A DNA stretch of 64,000 nt from Paracoccaceae bacterium (GCA_023383015.1 JAHDXW010000015.1:33857-97856), one strand, 5' to 3'; counted from the stretch's first letter, positions 16,491 through 24,286 are shown. Numbers and translations are program-made. The notes: generated by a model from the sequence alone, not told the origin.

Positions 16491-17202
16491 CCCATGCCTC
16501 CCGCTCTCGGGCCGCCTGCCCGGCTGGGGCCATACCAGCCGTGCCCCGGCCGCGCCACCGCCATGTTCCCGCCCGTCCCGCAATCCACCTCCACCCTGAC
16601 GGACGGCGATGTCCCGGACCTTTCCGCATTTCGCGGGCGGTGCCGCTCTGGCCGGGGCGATCCGGGCCGACGGCGCCGACCTCGCGGCCGTCGCTGCCGC
16701 CGTCGGGCGGATCACCGCCCCGCTGATCCTTGCCCGCGGGCCGCGGCTGCGCGGCAGGCGGCAGGCCGTGGCACGGGGCCGGCTTGCCACCTCGCCGCCG
16801 CCGCCCGTCAACCGCGATGTCGCCGGCGGCCTCCGCCCGATGGTCCCGACAGGCCCCTGGAGGGCGCTCCGCATCCGCCGGTGCCCGACCGGGCCTTCGC
16901 CGCGACCTCCGCCGGGCGGCTCGATCCCCCGCTCCCCGACCGCTCCGCGCGACCGGTGGCGGCCGTCGAGCACCGCGTCCCCGGCGACTGCGGACCAGAC
17001 GCCGTTCTCCGCAACGCGATCAGGCGCGAGGCCCTGCGCGGGGCGGGGGGTCGGCTGATCGAGCTCGCCTCCGGCAAGCACCATGCCCGCCCGCGCGACG
17101 CGCTGCGGGCGATCCTGCGGCCGTCGCCCTGCTCACGCGTTTCAACTGGTTGGGTTCGGGGTGCCAGATGGCGGATTTGAAATCAAGGGGTTAGTGGAGG
17201 GG
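16491..17202. other. Orphan segment between fabG and the Mu-like element
   Basis: 712 bases without a convincing gene. One plus-strand frame from 16609 starts plausibly (MSRTFPHFAGGAALAGAI) but becomes Pro/Arg/Ser-rich within about 50 codons, and better-looking protein then appears in another plus frame around 16990-17110 (LRGAGGRLIELASGKHHARP). This pattern suggests a gene decayed by frameshifts, but I cannot name it. At 17138-17157 a sequence resembles the element's inverted end (GTTTCA, then GGTT and GG at matching spacing). Confidence 0.35.
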
Positions 17203-17220
17203 TGTTTCAGGCGGTTTGGT
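17203..17220 (+). repeat. Left terminal inverted repeat of Mu-like element
   Basis: TGTTTCAGGCGGTTTGGT. It begins with the TG dinucleotide used by Mu-type transposases and matches the right end in 16 of its first 17 bases in inverted orientation. Confidence 0.75.
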
Positions 17221-17310
17221 ACAAGGCCGGGTGAAACGGGGGGTTCGGGCCTGTCTAGCGGGCGGGGCCGCAGAAAAGATGCAGGGAAATCAATGGGGGG
17301 CGTTCGCAAC

Positions 17311-17362
17311 GTGTTACGTGAAATCGTAACACGTAACACCTGACGGCAACTGATCAGTTGCC
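17311..17362. repeat. Two strong palindromes at the end of the repressor gene
   Basis: First, 10-bp arms GTGTTACGTG (17311-17320) and its complement (17330-17339) with a direct repeat GTAACAC inside the right arm. Second, a perfect 18-bp palindrome, GGCAACTGATCAGTTGCC, at 17345-17362 covering the repressor stop codon. They may form a bidirectional terminator or transposase/host-factor sites inside the left end; no T-run follows. Confidence 0.55.
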
Positions 17363-17848
17363 GGTTGCCTTCAGGAAGTGCGCTACAGTGTCGTTCGCTA
17401 CAGCCTGTCGATCAAAGCTCTTCCCGGACTTCTGATAGCCATGGATCAATTCCAGGAAGTCGAACATGGCTTCTGCGGCAAGTGCATAGTCCTGCCCTTC
17501 CCCCGCTTCCTGCTGTCCATCGCTTGCCGCCCCCAGCTCTCTCGCCTTGCGCAGGAGGGAGACGGCCGCATTGAAGCATGCCAAGGCATACTCCCGATGC
17601 GTGAGCTTGGGCGAAAAACTGTCATCGGTTCGCCCGACCAACCAGTCTATAGACACGTCCATGCCATCGGCCACCGCTAGCAGGGCGTCCAAGCCTGGCC
17701 GTTTCGCGCCGGTCATCTTCATGTAGCTTTCGAGGCTGCTTTTGGGCAGGCCACACCGCTCGGCCATCTGCTGGATGGTCAGCCCATGCCGCACCCTTAG
17801 CAGGTGAAGCCGCTCCACAATTTCTGGGGTCGCCGGATTGTCACTCAT
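17354..17848 (-). CDS. Mu c-like phage repressor (Xre-type HTH)
   Basis: 164 residues from the ATG at 17848 (GGGA eight bases upstream; an ATG three codons earlier is possible). The N-terminal HTH spans about residues 8-65 with LTIQQMAERCGLPKSSLESY as recognition helix pair and a following RPGLDALLAVADGMDVSIDWLVGR segment typical of cI/Xre repressors. The C-terminal half is helical (possible dimerisation). It reads outward toward the left end and is divergent from the Ner-like gene, the arrangement of a lysogeny switch. If expressed it could still give immunity to related phages. Confidence 0.8.
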   Translation of the reverse strand: MSDNPATPEIVERLHLLRVRHGLTIQQMAERCGLPKSSLESYMKMTGAKRPGLDALLAVADGMDVSIDWLVGRTDDSFSPKLTHREYALACFNAAVSLLRKARELGAASDGQQEAGEGQDYALAAEAMFDFLELIHGYQKSGKSFDRQAVANDTVAHFLKATGN

Positions 17849-17875
17849 TGATAGCATCCCAAAGTGTGCTTAACC

Positions 17876-17885
17876 TCCTATAGGA
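17876..17885. promoter_or_regulatory. Candidate operator between repressor and Ner-like gene
   Basis: Perfect 10-bp palindrome TCCTATAGGA centred in the 63-base divergent intergenic region, with a further half-site TCCTAT at 17908-17913 over the start of the Ner-like gene. Likely a repressor or Ner binding site; no promoter can be defined with certainty. Confidence 0.4.
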
Positions 17886-17911
17886 AGCGATTTCTGCGCC
17901 GGTAGTGTCCT

Positions 17912-18133
17912 ATGTCAGTAACTAACACACCGAAGGAAGATGGCAAAGCGCGCTACAACGCGGCGCGCGCCGGCTTCGTTTCGCGCGGAGACACGCTTGG
18001 CGCATGGTGCCGTCGGTCGGGAACGAACATCCAGAACGTCAGAGCGGCCTTCTTTGGCGAGTGGAAAGGCCCGCGCGCGTCCTCACTGATCGAGAATGTT
18101 GAGCGGGCGGCGACATCAGGGGATGCTGATTGA
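17912..18133 (+). CDS. Ner-like small DNA-binding protein
   Basis: 73 residues, basic, with a helix-turn-helix-like stretch GDTLGAWCRRSGTNIQNVRA followed by AAFFGEWKGPRAS. Proteins of this type stand between the repressor and transposase A in Mu-like phages of Rhodobacter relatives, the place of Mu Ner. Its stop overlaps the transposase ATG (TGATG), so the two are translated together. Family assignment rests mainly on position. Confidence 0.65.
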   Translation: MSVTNTPKEDGKARYNAARAGFVSRGDTLGAWCRRSGTNIQNVRAAFFGEWKGPRASSLIENVERAATSGDAD

Positions 18134-19476
18134 TGCCGGTCGTTGCCGATCTACTTGGCCTTCCCGGTCTCCCCAACACTCTGTTCGGGCTGCGGAAATG
18201 GCTCGCGCGCCATGATATCCCGGTGTCCCTACAGGGTAAGCGGTTCACCTTCGAGCTTTCCGACCTTCCGTCCGAGGTCCGGCTTGCCTTTGTGGCGCGG
18301 GATTGTGCGGCCGGGGGGCTTGCGGCAGGGGAGTATGACGACGCGGCACATGCGCGGCTGATGGCGGCACCTGCGGGGATGCGGGCGCGGGCCGAGCGGC
18401 GGGCGACGATGGCGCGGGTGCTGGTGGCGGCGAAGGCGCGGGGTCTTCGCCCTTCCGAACGCTTCGCCCTGGTGCGGGCGCAGTTCGGGTCTGACCGGAC
18501 TTCCACCATGTCTTTACGGCGGCTTGAAACGGCCGTTGAAGGGGTTGCGCCGATCAACTTCGCCCCGGCGCTGCTGGACGATTACAGGCCCGTGACGGCA
18601 ATGGCCGAGATGTCGGACGCGGCCTGGCAAGCCTTCCTGAAGGGCATCTTTGAGGCCGGGGAAGGCTGGTCGCTGCGCTCTGCCTGGCAGGACGTGAAGG
18701 ACGCCGCGCCGGCCTTCGGCTGGGCCTGGCCGAGCTTTGTGACGGCCTGGCGGCGCTGGCAGGCGCTCACCGAGGCCGAGCGGCTGGTTGCGCGGCTGGG
18801 CCGGGCGGAAGCGGCGAAGCGGCTGGCGATGCCGGCCCTGCGGGACAAGACCAGCATCGGGGTTCTGGAATGGGTGTCGCTGGACGGCCGGATGCTGGAT
18901 TTCTGGGTGGACTTCGGCGACGGGCGGGCGGTGCGGCCGATCATGCTGGCACTGGTGGACGTGGCCAGCAACCATGTGCTGGGCTACGAGCTGAGCCGGA
19001 CGGAGAATGCCCCTGCCACGGTGCGGCTGATCCGCCGGACCTGCGAAACCTTCGGCATCTTCGACCGGCTCTATACCGACAACGGGTCGGCCTTTGCCGG
19101 GCATCTGGTGGCGGGCGGCGCGGTGCATCGGTTCCGCAACTCGGGTGCTCGGGTCGAGGGGGTGAAGCCGCTGGGCATCTGCCACCATCTGGGCATCGCG
19201 CTGCATTTCGCCTTGCCGGGGAACGCACAGGCGAAGATTGCGGAACGGACCTTCGCCAGCCTGTCGCGGTCGATCGACGATCGGCCCGAGTTCAAGGGCG
19301 CGCATGCTGCTGACGCTGCATGCGGTGGCCAAGGTGCCGGGCGCAGTCACGATGATCGCCGCCGCACCGGGCACGGGCAAGACCGAAACCCTGTGGCACT
19401 TCCGGTCGCAGCACCAGCGCAGCTTCGTGTGCACCGCCGTCATGGGCGAGGGCGGGGTCTGGCAAGCGGCGCGTGA
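18133..19476 (+). pseudogene. Mu-like transposase A, C-terminally truncated
   Basis: The ATG at 18133 overlaps the Ner-like stop. The N-terminal DNA-binding region (residues 1-150) and the DDE integrase core are present: Asp in SLDGRMLDFWVDF, Asp in LYTDNGSAFAG, and Glu in KIAERTFASLSRSID. The protein-like sequence follows MuA until RPEFKGAH near 19303; beyond that the frame is the out-of-phase B gene and gives nonsense to 19476. The beta-barrel and C-terminal (MuB/ClpX-contacting) domains are therefore deleted. An intact catalytic core might still bind ends, but strand transfer without the C-terminal part is unlikely. Confidence 0.85.
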
Positions 19477-20734
19477 GGTCATGTCGGTTCTCGAGCTGAG
19501 GGAACCCAACTGCAACGATCTGCGGGGGGCACGGGAGCGGATCGCGGAAGCGGTCGGGCCGGGCGGGGTGCTGCTGTGGGACGAGGCACAATACCTCGTT
19601 CAACAGAACCCCAAGGGCCGGGACAACGTTGATGCCTTCGAATGGCTGCGCTTCGCGGCCGAGGCGGGGGAGTTCAGCCTGGTCTTCGTGGGCGATCTGA
19701 TGCTTGACGGCGTGGTGTCGGACCTGCCGCAGTTGCGCCGCCGGTTGCGGCGGCCGGTCGTGATCCGGCGGGTCTCAAAGGCCGATGTGCGTATCTTCGC
19801 GCTGGCGCGGGGCCTGGACGATCCCCGGATCATCGACGCGGTGGCGGCGGTGGCGGCGGCGCACGGGGGCCTTGGCGACGTGGCCAACATGATCGCCCAT
19901 GCGCGCGACTGTGCGGACGGAGCGGCGGTTGACCTGGCGCATGTGCTCTACGCCATCGAAGACCTGAAGCTCGCACCGATCGCCGCGCGCGAATACCGCT
20001 ACGTCAGCCCAACGCTCCTGGTCGAACCGGGAACCTCGTGGATCATGGCCCTGCGGAGCGTCGCGCTGGTGCATCATCCGGCGCTCCGCCTCACGGCCCT
20101 CGCCCATGAAGAGGTCGCGCCGGTCCTGCTGTCCGAACCCCGGCCCGCACCTGACACGCCCGCACCCGACAGTTCCGATCCGGCTGCGGCGGCGCCCGAC
20201 ATGCCGCCGGCGGCGCCCGATGCGCTCCTGGAACGGCTTGCCGGTGCGCTCGGCCTCTCGCCCGAGGCGCTGGCCGAAGAGGGGGTCGCCGTCATCCGCC
20301 AGATGCAGGCCGCGCTCCGCCGGCTTGTCGGCGCGCAGGCCGGAGAGGTCGCGACGGCGGCCGAGCTCGCGCAGATCGCGGCACCCGACCCCGCCCGCTT
20401 CCTGCCGGTCGAGGCGGTGGCCGATTTGGCGCGCGGCGCCCTTGCCGAACGGATGCGCCATGCCGAAGAGCGCACCGCTGCGAAGGTGGACCGCGCGCTT
20501 CGCGACGGCCAGATCACCCCGGCGATGCGCGACTGGGCGGTGGCGCTCTGCCGGGCGGACGAGGCGAGTTTCGATACCTTCCTCGCCCGCAGCGGCGCGC
20601 CCTTCGCCCATCTCTTCCGCCCGGCCCTGCCGCCCGGCCCGCCCCCTTCCAGCGGCGGGCGCAGCTACTCCGAAGGCTCGGCGGCGGACCTCGTGGCGCG
20701 GCAGCTCGGCCTCAAGCCCGGCGCGCTGGGATGA
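19304..20734 (+). CDS. Chimeric ORF: Mu-like B ATPase core fused to Mu gpI protease C-terminus
   Basis: 476 residues from the ATG at 19304. Residues 1 to about 225 are the AAA+ ATPase of the transposition target protein B: P-loop AAPGTGKTET, Walker B GVLLWDEAQYLVQ, sensor region FVGDLML; its N-terminal HTH is missing. From IAAREYRYVSPTLL onward (about 19980) the sequence is the C-terminal half of the Mu gpI protease/scaffold: LRSVALVHHPALRLTALA, an Ala/Pro linker, DPARFLPVEAVADLA, and the end QITPAMRDWAVALCRADE. The join is in frame, so deletion has made a single long ORF. It overlaps the dead tail of transposase A. Whether it is translated is unknown. Confidence 0.82.
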   Translation: MLLTLHAVAKVPGAVTMIAAAPGTGKTETLWHFRSQHQRSFVCTAVMGEGGVWQAAREVMSVLELREPNCNDLRGARERIAEAVGPGGVLLWDEAQYLVQQNPKGRDNVDAFEWLRFAAEAGEFSLVFVGDLMLDGVVSDLPQLRRRLRRPVVIRRVSKADVRIFALARGLDDPRIIDAVAAVAAAHGGLGDVANMIAHARDCADGAAVDLAHVLYAIEDLKLAPIAAREYRYVSPTLLVEPGTSWIMALRSVALVHHPALRLTALAHEEVAPVLLSEPRPAPDTPAPDSSDPAAAAPDMPPAAPDALLERLAGALGLSPEALAEEGVAVIRQMQAALRRLVGAQAGEVATAAELAQIAAPDPARFLPVEAVADLARGALAERMRHAEERTAAKVDRALRDGQITPAMRDWAVALCRADEASFDTFLARSGAPFAHLFRPALPPGPPPSSGGRSYSEGSAADLVARQLGLKPGALG

Positions 20735-20869
20735 GCGCCCATCTGGTAAGGCACGAGGCCTCACCCTTGCGCCAACGTGGCGGACGGCGGGGCCCCCCGC
20801 CCGGTTGCCCGGAAACCCCGCATGGCGCTCCGATCACGAAGATCGTGCTACGGCCGGGAGAATGTTACC

Positions 20870-21262
20870 GTGTCACGCCCGCCCGACCCCTTTAGCTCCG
20901 AAGGCGAGAGCCGTCCAGCGAACGCGGCACCCGACATCCGCCCGCCCGCCAACGTGGCACCCTATGTCGCGGCACTCGGATACGAGGGGGTCATGGACTT
21001 CCTGCTGGAGTTCGGCGGGGCCGAGATGGCCTTCTCCACCAGCCCGAAGTCCTGGTCGCTCCTCTCCTGGACCATCGGCCCCGAAGCGGCGGCACGGCTT
21101 GCCGACGCACTCGGCCCGGTAAAGCGCCGCGTGCCGCTCGCCGGTCACTGGCTCGCCCGGATGCTCGACCGGCAGGGCCTGTCCGTGGCCGAGATCGCCC
21201 GCCGCCTGCGCCGCTCGGACGTGGCAGTGCGCCGCTGGCTCAAGGACGGCCGGGTCCGATGA
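20870..21262 (+). CDS. Mor/C-like helix-turn-helix protein of the Mu-like element
   Basis: 130 residues from a GTG at 20870 with GGGAG nine bases upstream. The central part, LGYEGVMDFLLEFGGAEMAF and the IGPEAAARLADALG helix, then LSVAEIARRLRRSDVAVRRW as an HTH, resembles the Mor/C activator layout of Mu-like phages, but its position beside the right end is not that of Mor, so another regulatory role is possible. Stop overlaps the next ATG by four bases. Confidence 0.55.
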   Translation: MSRPPDPFSSEGESRPANAAPDIRPPANVAPYVAALGYEGVMDFLLEFGGAEMAFSTSPKSWSLLSWTIGPEAAARLADALGPVKRRVPLAGHWLARMLDRQGLSVAEIARRLRRSDVAVRRWLKDGRVR

Positions 21263-21672
21263 CGGCGCCCGACCGCGACACGCCCCTGCGCGAGGCCCTC
21301 GCCGCCCTCGGCGAGGCGCGCGCGCTAGCCGAGGCATCGGCCCGCGCCGCCGGTCGCGCTTCCGCCGCCCTCTCGACGACGCTTCAAACGGCCCGCGAAG
21401 GCGCCTTGAACACCCCGACCGACCCGGCCGCGCCTGCCCCCGAAGCGCCCGCCTGCGCCCACACCGCCGCCCACCGCCCCGGCCGCCCCGCGCGCATCGC
21501 CGCCGATCCCGAGCTTGCCGCCTTCATCCGCGCCCGGGTCAACCGGCTGACCTTCCACGCAATCGCCGCCGAAGTCGCCGCCACCTTCCCGCCCTCCCGC
21601 CGGGTCAGCGCCTCGGCAATCCACCGCTACTGGCAGAAGCACTGGCGCAGCCCGCCCGCCCCCCATCGCTGA
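21259..21672 (+). CDS. Right-end gene of the Mu-like element (hypothetical)
   Basis: 137 residues. N-terminal Ala-rich helix (EALAALGEARALAEASARAA), a Pro/Ala linker, then a conserved C-terminal domain GRPARIAADPELAAFIRAR followed by LTFHAIAAEVAATFPP and a SASAIHRYWQKHW end that looks like a small DNA-binding HTH. Genes of this type lie near the right end in Rhodobacter Mu-like phages as I remember them. It ends 48 bases before the terminal repeat. No function is known to me. Confidence 0.6.
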   Translation: MTAPDRDTPLREALAALGEARALAEASARAAGRASAALSTTLQTAREGALNTPTDPAAPAPEAPACAHTAAHRPGRPARIAADPELAAFIRARVNRLTFHAIAAEVAATFPPSRRVSASAIHRYWQKHWRSPPAPHR

Positions 21673-21702
21673 TAGTCTCCGGTCACCGGAGGTCTTCGCA
21701 GG

Positions 21703-21720
21703 TCCAAACCTCCTGAAACA
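21703..21720 (-). repeat. Right terminal inverted repeat of Mu-like element
   Basis: Read on the minus strand from 21720: TGTTTCAGGAGGTTTGGA, one mismatch from the left end over 17 bases. The flanking bases CCGCC do not repeat the left flank. Confidence 0.75.
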
Positions 21721-21797
21721 CCGCCCCAGACCATGTGAACGACAACACGCGCCCCCGCGCCCCCCCCGGGACAGGCCGACCGCGGCAGGGTTCCCCG

Positions 21798-22733
21798 CTA
21801 GCGGCCCGCCGACGCCTCGCGCACCTCGGCCGCGGTGCCGACGGGGCGGGTGGCGGCGTCCCGGGCGATGCGGCGGATCATGCCCGACAGTGCCTTGCCG
21901 GCGCCGATCTCCCAGAACTCCGTCACGCCCTGCCCGGCCATCCAGTCGACCGACTCGCGCCAGCGGACCGGGCCGGTCACCTGCGCGACCAGGAGCCTGC
22001 GGATCGACTCGGGCTCGACCACCGCCTCGGCGAGGACGTTGGCCACGAGCGGCACCCGCGGCGGCGCGATCGCGACGCCGGCAAGCGCGTCGGCCATCGC
22101 CGCGGCGGCGGGCTGCATCAGCACGCAGTGGAAGGGGGCCGAGACCGGCAGCATCACCGCCCGACGCGCCCCGCGCGAGCGGGCGATCTCCACTGCCCGC
22201 TCCACGGCCGCCCGGTGGCCCGACACCACCACCTGGGCGGGGTCGTTGTCGTTGGCGGCCTGGCAGACCTGGCCCTGCGCGGCCTCGGCGGCGACCTCGG
22301 CGGCCGCCTCGAAGCCGAGGCCCAGCAGGGCCGCCATCGCCCCCTCGCCCACCGGCACCGCCGCCTGCATCGCCTGCCCCCGCAGCCGCAGCAGGCGGGC
22401 GGTGTCGGCGAGGCTGATCGCGCCGGCCGCGCAGAGAGCCGAGTACTCGCCCAGCGAATGGCCGGCCACGAAGCCGGCGGCGGCGGCCACCTCGATCCCC
22501 TCTGCGGCGAGCGCCGCGACCGCGGCCATCGAGGTGGCCATCAGCGCCGGCTGGGCGTTGGCGGTCAACGTCAGGGTGGCGGCCTCACCTTCCCAGATGA
22601 GCGCCGACAGCCGCTCGCCGAGGGCGTCGTCCACCGTCTCGAACACCGCCCGCGCGGCTGCCCAGCCCTCGGCCAGGTCGCGGCCCATGCCGATGACCTG
22701 GGCCCCCTGGCCGGGGAAAACGAAGGCGCGCAT
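21798..22733 (-). CDS. fabD: Malonyl-CoA:ACP malonyltransferase (FabD)
   Basis: 311 residues. Start MRAFVFPGQGAQVIGMG at 22733; nucleophile Ser93 in AGHSLGEYSALCAAGA, the His in SAPFHCVLMQPAA, and the family end segment FWEIGAGKALSGMIRRI. It loads malonate onto AcpP. In related genomes fabD directly precedes fabG; here only 77 bases separate its stop from the right end of the Mu-like element, so it is now cut off from fabG. Confidence 0.95.
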   Translation of the reverse strand: MRAFVFPGQGAQVIGMGRDLAEGWAAARAVFETVDDALGERLSALIWEGEAATLTLTANAQPALMATSMAAVAALAAEGIEVAAAAGFVAGHSLGEYSALCAAGAISLADTARLLRLRGQAMQAAVPVGEGAMAALLGLGFEAAAEVAAEAAQGQVCQAANDNDPAQVVVSGHRAAVERAVEIARSRGARRAVMLPVSAPFHCVLMQPAAAAMADALAGVAIAPPRVPLVANVLAEAVVEPESIRRLLVAQVTGPVRWRESVDWMAGQGVTEFWEIGAGKALSGMIRRIARDAATRPVGTAAEVREASAGR

Positions 22734-23035
22734 GCCCCCCTCCCACTGTCCGGTTGCCGCCGCTTCTAGCAAGGCCCGGACCGGGGGGAAAGGGGGCGGG
22801 CGCCGGCGTCCCATGCAAGGGACATTCTGGGCGCAAGCGGATTCAATGCCTTGGCGACTCGCGTTGGGAATTCGTCAACCATGCCGCCGGCCGTCCGCGG
22901 GGCTTGCATAACCTGCGGCGGCCGCTATAAGGCAGCGTCCTTCCGCACGTCACGCAACGGCGCATCCTCTCCAGGGCGGGGCGGAAGGGTTGACCGCCCC
23001 AGGAAGTGCGCCCCGAAACAGGATACCGGACCCGC
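22734..23035. promoter_or_regulatory. Divergent fabD/rpsF intergenic region with rpsF promoter
   Basis: 302 bases between two divergent genes. On the plus strand TTGCAT (22904-22909), a 16-base spacer and TATAAG (22926-22931) form a strong promoter about 105 bases before rpsF, with a long leader that could hold a ribosomal-protein control site. On the minus strand a fabD promoter must also lie here; TTGACG near 22878 is the only clear -35-like box and no good -10 partners it. A poly-G tract lies near 22780-22800. Confidence 0.6.
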
Positions 23036-23449
23036 ATGCCGCTGTACGAGCATGTCTTCATCGCGCGCCAGGATCTCTCCAACGCCCAGGCCGAAGGGCT
23101 GATCGAGCACTTCGGGACCGTCCTTGCCGACAACGGCGGCAAGGTGGTCGCCTCGGAATACTGGGGCGTCAAGACCATGGCCTACAAGATCAACAAGAAC
23201 CGCAAGGGGCACTACGCCTTCCTGCGCTCTGACGCCCCTGCCGCCGCGGTGCAGGAGATGGAGCGTCTGATGCGCCTGCACGACGACGTCATGCGCGTGC
23301 TGAGCGTCCGCGTCGATGCTCATGAGGAAGGGCCCTCGGTGCAGATGCAGAAGCGCGACGACCGCGGCGACCGTCCCGGCGAGCGTGGCGACCGCGGCGA
23401 CCGCGGCGACCGTGGCGACCGTGGCGACCGCTTCGACCGCCGCCGCTGA
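23036..23449 (+). CDS. rpsF: 30S ribosomal protein bS6, with RGD-repeat tail
   Basis: 137 residues. The S6 fold covers residues 1-100: [15 protein letters not shown] start, [20 protein letters not shown], and [16 protein letters not shown]. After that comes a charged tail made of RGD tripeptides (five in a row), ending RFDRRR, encoded by a 9-base tandem repeat. Basic/acidic tails occur in alphaproteobacterial S6, but repeat number varies. It is the first gene of rpsF-rpsR-rplI; the ATG was chosen by family start. Confidence 0.96.
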   Translation: MPLYEHVFIARQDLSNAQAEGLIEHFGTVLADNGGKVVASEYWGVKTMAYKINKNRKGHYAFLRSDAPAAAVQEMERLMRLHDDVMRVLSVRVDAHEEGPSVQMQKRDDRGDRPGERGDRGDRGDRGDRGDRFDRRR

Positions 23450-23475
23450 CCCCCGGCCGAGAGAGGATTACGGAC

Positions 23476-23703
23476 ATGGCGAACAAGCCCTTCTTCCGCC
23501 GCCGCAAGGTTTGCCCCTTCTCGGGCGAGAACGCGCCGAAGATCGATTTCAAGGACGTGCGGCTGCTGCAGCGCTACATCTCGGAACGCGGCAAGATCGT
23601 GCCGTCGCGCATCACCGCAGTCTCTGCCAAGAAGCAGCGCGAGATGGCGACCGCGATCAAGCGGGCGCGGTTTCTGGCACTGCTGCCCTATGCCGTGAAG
23701 TGA
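23476..23703 (+). CDS. rpsR: 30S ribosomal protein bS18
   Basis: 75 residues, full length. Starts [17 protein letters not shown] and has [20 protein letters not shown] and the end [14 protein letters not shown], essentially the family consensus. It pairs with S6 on the ribosome platform, fitting the gene order. AGAGAGGA lies upstream of the ATG. The stop is 10 bases before rplI. Confidence 0.98.
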   Translation: MANKPFFRRRKVCPFSGENAPKIDFKDVRLLQRYISERGKIVPSRITAVSAKKQREMATAIKRARFLALLPYAVK

Positions 23704-23713
23704 GGAGGTCGCG

Positions 23714-24286
23714 ATGCAGGTCATCCTACTGGAACGCGTGGCCAAGCTCGGCCAGATGGGCGAGGTCGTGAACGTCCGCGACGGCTTTGCCCGCAACTTC
23801 CTGCTGCCGCAGGGCAAGGCGCTGCGCGCCACAGACGGCAACCGCAAGGTGTTCGAGGCCCGCAAGGCCCAGCTCGAGGCGCGCAACCTCGAGACCCGCC
23901 GCGAGGCGGAGGCAGCCGCGGCGCGCATCGACGGGCAGAGCTTCGTCATCATCCGCTCGGCCTCGGACACGGGGGCGCTCTACGGCTCGGTGACGACGCG
24001 CGACGCCTCCGAGGCGGCGACCGCGGCGGGCTTCAGCCTCGGCCGCGGCCAGATCGTGCTCGACCGGCCGATCAAGGAGCTCGGCCTGCACAGCGTCTCG
24101 GTGGTGCTGCACCCCGAGGTCTCGGTGCGCATCACGCTGAACGTCGCCCGCTCGCAGGACGAGGCGTCGCTGCAGGCGTCGGGCAAGTCGATCCAGGAGC
24201 TTGCGGCCGAGGCCGAGGCGGCGGCCGACTTCGAGGTCTCGCAGCTGCTCGACCAGATCGGCACGGCGGCCAGCGACGAGGGCTGA
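23714..24286 (+). CDS. rplI: 50S ribosomal protein bL9
   Basis: 190 residues. The N-domain is canonical ([19 protein letters not shown], then [17 protein letters not shown]) and the C-domain ends with a long alphaproteobacterial extension of acidic helices ([20 protein letters not shown]). It has GAGGAGG just upstream. It is the last gene of the operon, followed by a strong terminator. Confidence 0.97.
   Translation: MQVILLERVAKLGQMGEVVNVRDGFARNFLLPQGKALRATDGNRKVFEARKAQLEARNLETRREAEAAAARIDGQSFVIIRSASDTGALYGSVTTRDASEAATAAGFSLGRGQIVLDRPIKELGLHSVSVVLHPEVSVRITLNVARSQDEASLQASGKSIQELAAEAEAAADFEVSQLLDQIGTAASDEG

Larger units (their letters stand above)
17203..21720. mobile_element. Mu-like prophage remnant with intact inverted ends
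   Basis: A 4518-bp element bounded by TGTTTCAGGCGGTTTGG on the left and the inverted TGTTTCAGGAGGTTTGG on the right (one mismatch in 17). Gene order c repressor (leftward), Ner-like, transposase A, transposition protein B, gpI tail, then two right-end genes follows a Mu-like phage with nearly all lytic and structural genes deleted. Two deletions are visible: A is joined to B, and B is fused in frame to gpI. The 5 bases on either side (AGGGG and CCGCC) are not a target duplication. Transposition in cis is unlikely because A and B are incomplete. Confidence 0.8.

Noticed and set aside
16609..17058. 149-codon gene MSRTFPHFAGG...
   Set aside because: A promising start for about 50 residues, then Pro/Arg-rich with no homology; more like a decayed gene, listed only as an orphan segment.
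17203..21720. Tn7-like or CRISPR-associated transposon
   Set aside because: A DDE transposase plus AAA+ ATPase could suggest one, but the ends, repressor/Ner arrangement and gpI tail are those of a Mu-like phage, and no Cas, TnsA or TniQ gene is present.
23361..23440. Short tandem repeats suggesting a CRISPR array
   Set aside because: The repeat unit is 9 bases, in frame, and inside rpsF; no spacers.
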